Origin: Babylonia areolata
Taxonomy: Eukaryota > Mollusca > Gastropoda > Neogastropoda > Buccinidae
DNA length: 64,000 nt
Assembly (NCBI RefSeq): GCF_041734735.1
Contig: NC_134900.1
Span: 39,333,954-39,397,953 of the forward strand
Direction of reading: 5' to 3'
Part shown: positions 57,461-64,000 of the stretch, one piece after another
Layout of the letters: every line of letters starts with the position of its first letter
How positions within the stretch are numbered: the first letter of the stretch is position 1
The notes under the pieces: model-generated
Seen by the model: the letters and a program-made list of their open reading frames with translations, nothing else
The model's database searches: none
Told to the model about the DNA's origin: nothing
Program-made: the position numbers and the translations under genes

Positions 57461-58130
57461 CTCTCTGTTGGGACTGATCCCGTCACCTGCAGTATCATTG
57501 ATTTCGTTTCGCTCTGCACAAGTGTGTGCGTGAGTTCCACACCTTTGGTTTGCATTTTGGCTAGAATTTGACTAAATTCTATTTGTTATGTAAGCGACAA
57601 TAAGGCTACAAAGGCATAATTCAGCCCTTCCAGTTTCATCTCTAAGGCTTTCTTCATGAGCATTATTCTACAGTGATATCTCCGACATGTCTTCGGGACT
57701 TCCGTTTCGATGTTTCATTTGCATTTTCCCCAGCCTTTCTGTCGTCTCAGTGCCAATCAAGTCATTCATGCCTCATGAATTCCATACACACAGCAACACC
57801 TAGCCCGCTTTTTACGCAGTCCCAGCGTCAGCAGTCTACAGCGGGCTGTCAACGCTAGGTTTCCAAGAATTGAGGCCGCCATGAGAGCAGGGCATGACAG
57901 TCAGATATTTTGTCAACATTTATCTGTATGTTTGTGATGATGCGGTAGAACTGATGATGTGGAAACTGTAGCAAGACACTCAAATGCACGTCAGTGAAGT
58001 GGATGACACTGAAAACTACAGTACCAATTTAGCTTTTAGACACAGCTTTTTGGGTAGGACTCTTTCGATTGTGCTTCTTTGATTCGGAAGATGAAATCAT
58101 AAGGGTCCAAATCTATTGTCATGACACGTC
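57461..58130. other. No gene recognised
   Basis: Unique sequence between the retrotransposon fossil and the next array. No exon or element supported, though the first part may still belong to a retrotransposon copy. Confidence 0.4.
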
Positions 58131-59018
58131 TTAGGATCAGCACGTCCCACGTCCAGTACGTCCTACATCTGATACGTCCCTGGCCCAGTACATTCCACGT
58201 CCCACGTCCAATACGCTACACGTCCTGTATGTTCCACGTCCAATACATCCCACGTCCAGTATGCTCCACGTCCAATACGCTACACGTCCAGTATGTTCCA
58301 CGTCCAATACATCCCACGTCCAGTATGTTCCACGTCCAATACATCCCACGTCCAGTATGTTCCACGTCCAATACGCTACACGTCCAGTATGTTCCACGTC
58401 CAATACATCCCACGTCCAGTATGTTCCACGTCCAATACATAACACGTCCAGTATGTTCCACGTCCAATACATAACACGTCCAGTATGTTCCACGTCCAAT
58501 ACATTCCACGTCCAGTATGTTCCACGTCCAATACATTCCACGTCCAGTATGTTCCACGTCCAATACATCCCACGTCCAGTATGTTCCACGTCCAATACAT
58601 AACACGTCCAGTATGTTCCACGTCCAATACATCCCACGTCCAGTATGTTCCACGTCCAATACGCTACACGTCCAGTATGTTCCACGTCCAATACATCCCA
58701 CGTCCAGTATGTTCCACGTCCAATACATAACACGTCCAGCATGTTCCACGTCCAATACGCTACACGTCCAGTATGTTCCACGTCCAGTACATCCCACGTC
58801 CAGTACATCCCACGTCCAGTATGTTCCACGTCCAATACGCCCCATATCCAGTATGTCCCACGTCCAGTATGTTCCACGTCCAATACGCCCCATGTCCAGT
58901 ATGTTCCACGTCCAATACATCCCACGTCCAATACATCACACGACCCACACATCCCACGTCCAACACGTCCCACGTCCAGTACATCCCGTGTCCAAGACAT
59001 CCTGCGTCCAATACTTCC
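58131..59018. repeat. Minisatellite, unit 32 bp (two 16-bp halves), about 27 copies
   Basis: The half-units are CACGTCCA(A/G)TACATCC and CACGTCCAGTATGTTC. The family alternates AATAC and AGTATGTT halves, so the 32-bp unit is a dimer of a 16-mer. The ends are more degenerate than the middle. Open frames on both strands are by-products. Confidence 0.94.
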
Positions 59019-59215
59019 CAGGGTCGAGAGGTTCTTTTGAGGGCAAATTGTGGACTCACTGTGTTACACACAAAGCAATATGTCTGTTGTGATTAGTAGG
59101 GGATTCTAATAAAAACGGTTAGCTTGAAAATACAGATATCGGTAGGCTACATCAAACAGAAAAATGTTTCCCTGGTTTAAATTGCTCGGTACGATAGAGC
59201 TGGAAAGCTAGCTGC
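59019..59215. other. Unique spacer
   Basis: No gene or element recognised. Confidence 0.4.
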
Positions 59216-60100
59216 CAATGCTCTGTCCAGCAACCAGCTGTACAGATACTATGTCCACCAATCAGCTGTACAGATACTATGTCCAACAATGTACTCTGTC
59301 CACCAATCAGCTGTACAGATACTATGTCTGTCCACCAACCAGCTGTACAGATATTATGTCTGTCCACCAACCAGCTGTACAGATACCCTGTTCACCAACC
59401 AGCTGTACAGATACTCTGTCCACCAATCAGCTGTACAGATACTATGTCCACCAACCAGCTGTACAGATACCCTGTCCACAAACCAGCTGTACAGATACTC
59501 TGTCCACAAACCAGCTGTACAGATACTCTGTCCACCAACCAGCTGTACAGATACCCTGTCCACCAACCAGCTGTACAGATACTCTGTCCACCAACCAGCT
59601 GTACAGATACCCTGTCCACCAACCAGCTGTACAGATACTCTGTCCACCAACCAGCTGTACAGATACCCTGTCCACCAACCAGCTGTACAGATACTCTGTC
59701 CACCAACCAGCTGTACAGATACTATGTCCACCAACCAGCTGTACAGATACCCTGTCCACCAACCAGCTGTACAGATACTATGTCCAGCAAACTACTCTGT
59801 CCACCAACCAGCTGTACAGATACTCTGTCCACCAACCAGCTGTACAGATACCCTGTCCACCAACCAGCTGTACAGATACTATGTCCACCAACCAGCTGTA
59901 CAGATACTATGTCCACCAACCAGCTGTACAGATACTATGTCCACCAACCAGCTGTACAGATACTATGTCCAGCAAACTACTCTGTCCACCAACCAGCTGC
60001 ACAGATATTATGTCTGTCCACCAACCAGCTCTACAGATATTATGTCTGTCCACCAACCAGCTGTACAGATACTATGTCCAACAATTTACAGCTGTACAGA
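59216..60100. repeat. Minisatellite, unit 28 bp, about 31 copies (left block)
   Basis: The core is CCACCAACCAGCTGTACAGA followed by TACTCTGT. CTCT/CCCT/CTAT variants and a longer unit with CAGCAAACTACTCTG occur. The same family continues at 61167-62240, after an insertion. Confidence 0.95.
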
Positions 60101-60229
60101 TTTTGTATTTGTATTTCTTTTTATCACAACAGATTTCTCTGTGTGAAATATCGGCTGCTCTTTCCAGGGAGAGCGCGTCGCTACACTACAGCCCCACCCT
60201 TTTTTTTCCTGCATGCAGTTTTATTTGTT

Positions 60230-60482
60230 TTTCTTATCGGAGTGGATTTGTCTACATAATTTTGCCAGGAACAACCCTTTTGTTGCCGTAGGTTCTTTTA
60301 CGTGCGCTAAGTGCATGCTGCACACGGGACCTCGGTTTATCGTCTCATCCGAATGATTAGCGTCCATACCACCACTCAAGGTCTAGTGGAGCGGGAGAAA
60401 ATACCGGCGGCTGAGCTGTGATTCGAACCAGCGCGCTCGGATTCTCTCACTTCCTAGGCGGACGCGTTACCTCCAGGCCATC
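60230..60482 (-). mobile_element. tRNA-derived SINE inside the 28-bp array region
   Basis: A minus-strand copy of the family seen at 7.5 and 26.6 kb: ATAATTTTGCCAGGAACAAC, then GCACACGGGACCTCGGTTTA and TGATTCGAACCAGC (complement of a B box). After it a short piece of the 28-bp array (TATGTCCAACAATCTACTCT) resumes at about 60489-60510. Confidence 0.8.
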
Positions 60483-60524
60483 ACTCCACTATGTCCAACA
60501 ATCTACTCTGTATCTCTCCTCTGT

Positions 60525-61166
60525 GCTGGAAACGTACGAACCATGTTGAACGCTAAGATCCAGTTCAGAACTGTTACTTAAAGTCCCAAGAACTAATTTA
60601 AAATGTGCAGGGAAAAGGTCTTTTAGGGCTCAAGTACCCCAAATTTGGAACCCTTTGCCATCGTCCCTCAGAAACGCTCCTGATCTCCAGACCTTCAAGT
60701 CAGATCTAAAAACGCACCTTTTCCGCAGACATTTCTGTACTCAGCACGATGGATAGTCCAAAGTCTGTTCGCCACATGGTGTTTTTTGCTAGAGATATTT
60801 ATACTCACGGAGCCCTGTTTTAGTGCAGTTGATATATTTAATGTGTCTGGGCGCGCGTGCATGTGTGCGTGTGTGTTTGTGCGCGCGCGCGAGTGTGAGT
60901 GTGCGCGCGCATGTATGTGTGTGTCTAAAAAAATATGTCTTTTTAAGGAATGTATTTCTTTTTAATCTAAGCATTATGTACTTGATATTTTTATTGTTTG
61001 GTGGATTATGTTTTATTCATTCTGTGAACGCATTGGATTGAGCTGTTGTAATGTTTTATGTTATGTTCTTATCTGGCTCGATGATGTAAGGTGCTTTGAG
61101 CAGCATTAGTACTGGATATCGTGCAATAGAAAGGATATGAATTATTATCATTATTATTATTATTAT
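60525..61166 (+). mobile_element. CR1/L2-like LINE 3' end with (ATT)n tail
   Basis: The plus frame 60577-60756 encodes the C-terminal end of a LINE reverse-transcriptase protein: KRSFRAQVPQIWNPLPSSLR, then LQTFKSDLKTHLFRRHF and a stop. This W-N-x-L-P...F-K...L-K-T-H-L-F pattern is the standard tail of CR1/L2-group LINEs. The 3' UTR has GTAAGGTGCTTTGAGCAGCA and ends in ATTATTATTATT, the usual tail, after which the 28-bp array resumes at once. The 5' part is missing (typical 5' truncation). Confidence 0.8.
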
Positions 61167-62240
61167 CAACCAGCTGTACAGATACTCTGTCCACCAATCA
61201 GCTGTACAGATACTATGTCCAACAATCTACTCTGTCCACCAACCAGTTGTACAGATACTATGTCCAGCAACCAGTTGTACAGATACTATGTCCAGCAACC
61301 AGCTGTACAGATACTATGTCCACCAACCAGCTGTACAGATACTATGTCTACCAACCGGCTGTACAGATACTATGTCTACCAGTCAGCTGTACACATACTA
61401 TGTATTACAATCTACTATGTCCACCAATCAGCTGTACAGATACTGTGTCTACCAACCGGCTGTACAGATACTATGTCCACCAACCAGCTGTACAGATACA
61501 ATGTCTACCAGTCAGCTGTACACATACTATGTATTACAATCTACTATGTCCACCAATCAGCTGTACAGATACTGTGTCTACCAACCGGCTGTACAGATAC
61601 TATGTCCACCAACCAGCTGTACAGATACAATGTCTACCAGTCAGCTGTACACATACTATGTATTACAATCTACTATGTCCACCAATCAACTGTACAGATA
61701 CTATGTCTACCAACCGGCTGTACAGATACTATGTCCACCAACCAGCTGTACAGATACTATGTCCACCAACCAGCTGTACAGATACTATGTCCACCAGTCA
61801 GCTGTACAGATACTATGTATTACAATCTACTATGTCCACCAACCAGCTGTACAGATACTATGTCTACCAATCAGCTGTACAGATACTATGTCCACCAACC
61901 AGCTGTACAGATACTATGTCTACCAACCAACTGTACAGGTACTATGTCCAACAATCTACTCTGTCCACCAATCAGCTGTACAGTACTCTATCCAACAATC
62001 TACTCTGTCCACCAATCAGCTGTACAGATACTCTGTCCAACAATCTACTGTGTCCACCAATCAGCTGTACAGATACTCTGTCCAACAATCTACTGTGTCC
62101 ACCAATCAGCTGTTCGGTACTCTGTCCAACAATCTACTCTGTCCACCAATCAGCTGTACAGATACTATGACAGATACTCTGTCCAACAATCTACTCTGTC
62201 CACCAATCAGCTGTACAGTACTCTGTCCACCAATCTACTC
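61167..62240. repeat. Minisatellite, unit 28 bp, about 38 copies (right block)
   Basis: The same family as 59216-60100, with more divergent and longer compound units (TATGTATTACAATCTACTAT; CAACAATCTACTCTGTCCAC) and a triplicated ~120-bp higher-order block at about 61385-61680. It runs to within ~10 bp of the acceptor of receptor gene 2. The plus frame is open through it into the receptor exon, but I treat it as intron. Confidence 0.94.
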
Positions 62241-62250
62241 TATCCCACAG

Positions 62251-63491
62251 GATGTAGAGGACGGAGCAGCACCAAGCCAGCCCAAAGCATAGCCAACATC
62301 ACAGCTCTGTACGCCACCCGCTCCGCCATGCACAGCGCCACCAGCTCCCTGGACAAGGACGCGATGCAGGCCGGGTTGACCACCGTCAGCACCACCAAGA
62401 CGCTGTCCGCTATCGAGCAGTTCAGCCAGTCCTACCAGAAGATCCACGGCTACTTGTCTGTCTTCGTCTGCACCTTCGGCATGGTGTCCAACGTGTTCAA
62501 TATCAGCGTGCTGACCAGCAGGCGCACGAAGAACCCCACCAACTTCATCCTGACCACTCTGGCCATCGCCGACTTGCTGACGTTGAGCACCTACCCCATC
62601 ATGGCCATCTACCTGTACATCATCTCCAGCCCGGACTGTAACTCTACCCAGCACACACAGGGCTGGATGGTCTTCATCCTCATCCACTACTGCTTCCTCA
62701 TCACCAGCCACACCTGGTCCATGTGGCTGACAGTGGTCTTGGCCGTCCACCGCTACATCTTTGTGTGCTGGCACAGCCTGGCGGCCCGGGTGTGCAATAT
62801 GAAACACGCCAAGCTGATGGTGGCCGTCATGATGGTGTTGAACGTGCTGTCCTGTGTGCCCTATTACCTGGCCTACAGCGTGCACGACGTGGGGCCCGCG
62901 TTGGGGCGAAACGAGTCATGCTACTTTATCAGGGACAGCCAGCTGGCCCAGGACAACCCTGTCTTCCAGAAGACCGTCAGATATCTGTTCGGCATCATCA
63001 TCAAGATCCTGCCCTGTGTGCTGATGGCCGTGCTGTCCACGCTGCTCATCTGGGCCATACAGAAGGCCAGGAGGCAACACATCTTCCTCATCAGCAGAAT
63101 GCCCAGCACGGTGCACACCACGGACCACCACCACCACCACACGGAGCACACCCGGACCACCCTCATGCTGCTAGCCGTCGTCATCTGCTTCATCCTCACC
63201 GAGTTCCCACAGGGCGTGTTGGCCTGGATCTCCGCTCGGGACACGGACTTCTGGAACGACGTGTACATTCACCTGGGCGACCTGATGGATATCCTGGTGC
63301 TGGTCAACAGCGCCGTCAACTTCATGTTCTACTGCATCATGAGCCAGCAGTTCCGCAGCGACTTCAAGCACCTCGTCGTCTCCTCTTTCTTCACTACATC
63401 CTTCTCAAAATGTCCACTCCGTTATATCAGCAGGGTATTTTCCACGGTTACTACTACAGATTATAGCAACAAAAGAATAGGGGCATTGTAG
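62251..63491 (+). CDS. Class A GPCR 2, myosuppressin/FMRFamide receptor-like (dmsr-like), main exon
   Basis: A plasma-membrane receptor likely for an FMRFamide-type neuropeptide. The exon follows an acceptor CTATCCCACAG|GATG. An ATG at 62328 in fair context (GCCATGC) gives 387 residues to the stop at 63489-63491; the N-terminus could also come from an unseen 5' exon, since a sequon (NIT) lies upstream of that ATG. Numbered from this ATG: HGYLSVFVC (40-48), helix 1 N55, NPTNFIL (69-75), LAIAD (78-82), AVHRY (139-143) for E/DRY, C104 and C198 as the likely disulfide, a His-rich third loop (267-271), FILTEFPQG (288-296) in helix 6, and VNSAVNFMFY (326-335) for NPxxY. The HGYLS...PTNxIL...TEFPQG set is characteristic of the Drosophila myosuppressin receptor / nematode dmsr group. 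The gene is GC-rich relative to its surroundings. Confidence 0.88.
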
Positions 63492-64000
63492 GGGATTTGA
63501 GGGGACTTCAAATCACAAATTAGGGACAACGCACGTCACACTCATCAGAAAATAATTTGCCAGCTCATTTTCTCCTTGAGAGCCATTTCATTTCTCCCTC
63601 CATTGTAGCGCATTGTCCATTCCATTGCTGTTAACTGTTTTCAGTCTGCTTCACCTGAACGGAAAAAAATAGTGTAAGATTTCCTCTCCCTTCTTCTTGT
63701 GTAACATGTGACAATATGCAATGGGGGGAGTTTGTTTCACGATGGACATGTTGGTTTTGTGATTGTTCTTTATTCTGTATCTGTACAGTCATTTGTGGCT
63801 GAACAGGCCCATTCTAGAGTGGCAGCGGAGATTAGAAAAGAGAGATAAACCACTTGCAGAAATTGCTGAAGCCAGGCAGCCTGCGCCGCGAGACGCATTC
63901 ATTATTCATGAGCTGCCTTTGCCCCGCCCAAACTAAGGGAAAGCGTCAGTCGAACGCTGTCTCCTGAGTGATTTTATAATTTGGATTACAACTTTTTTCC
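63492..64000. other. 3' flank of receptor gene 2
   Basis: Likely 3' UTR and flank. No AATAAA signal is visible up to the window end, and no further gene is seen. Confidence 0.4.

Noticed and set aside
58137-59000. 287-codon minus frame with GRGTYWTWDVLDVEH repeats
   Set aside because: Translation of the 16/32-bp minisatellite; open on both strands.
62235-62885. 216-codon minus frame opposite receptor 2
   Set aside because: An antisense shadow of the receptor exon, caused by its GC-rich codon use.

Overview
The window looks like nuclear DNA of a marine gastropod-like mollusc. The evidence is: spliced genes with GT-AG introns; class A G-protein-coupled receptors of a lophotrochozoan type; tRNA-derived SINEs and non-LTR retrotransposon tails of the kind I know from mollusc genomes; a Ty3/gypsy fossil; and an extreme load of minisatellites. 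By my span estimates, tandem arrays fill about half of the 64 kb. The organism is an inference; no species is claimed.

Left third (about 250-25930, minus strand): one host gene, assembled by hand from reading frames, splice sites and domain logic. Nine well-supported exons, all phase-compatible, give a signal peptide, a scavenger-receptor cysteine-rich (SRCR) domain, an EGF-like domain, a calcium-binding EGF-like domain and a complete zona pellucida (ZP) domain. The 3' end is less certain: a candidate last exon at 251-426 would give a 522-residue protein. Almost every intron holds one or more minisatellites. Several start exactly at, or within about 20 bp of, a splice site, and at least three have copied the splice site itself. 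Intron 5 also holds a ~2.9-kb non-coding element with 12-bp inverted ends.

Middle (about 26-45.6 kb): no recognisable host gene. It holds SINEs, a split SINE whose interior has expanded into a 4.6-kb array of a ~26-bp unit (27487-32087), a LINE 3' end (37075-37375) and about a dozen further arrays, including a 2.9-kb purine-rich one.

Right third: two rhodopsin-class receptor genes. The first (45903-46988, minus) encodes a complete-looking 361-residue seven-helix receptor. The second (62251-63491, plus) is the main exon of a receptor resembling the myosuppressin/FMRFamide receptor group (dmsr-like). Between them lie more arrays, a broken Ty3/gypsy element (about 53950-57445, minus), and a SINE plus a LINE tail that interrupt a 28-bp minisatellite running up to the splice acceptor of the second receptor.

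The three host genes need not work together. One is a secreted or surface ZP-matrix protein, and the other two are cell-surface receptors probably for peptides or amines. The most unusual feature is the repeated birth of minisatellites at exon-intron junctions and inside a SINE.
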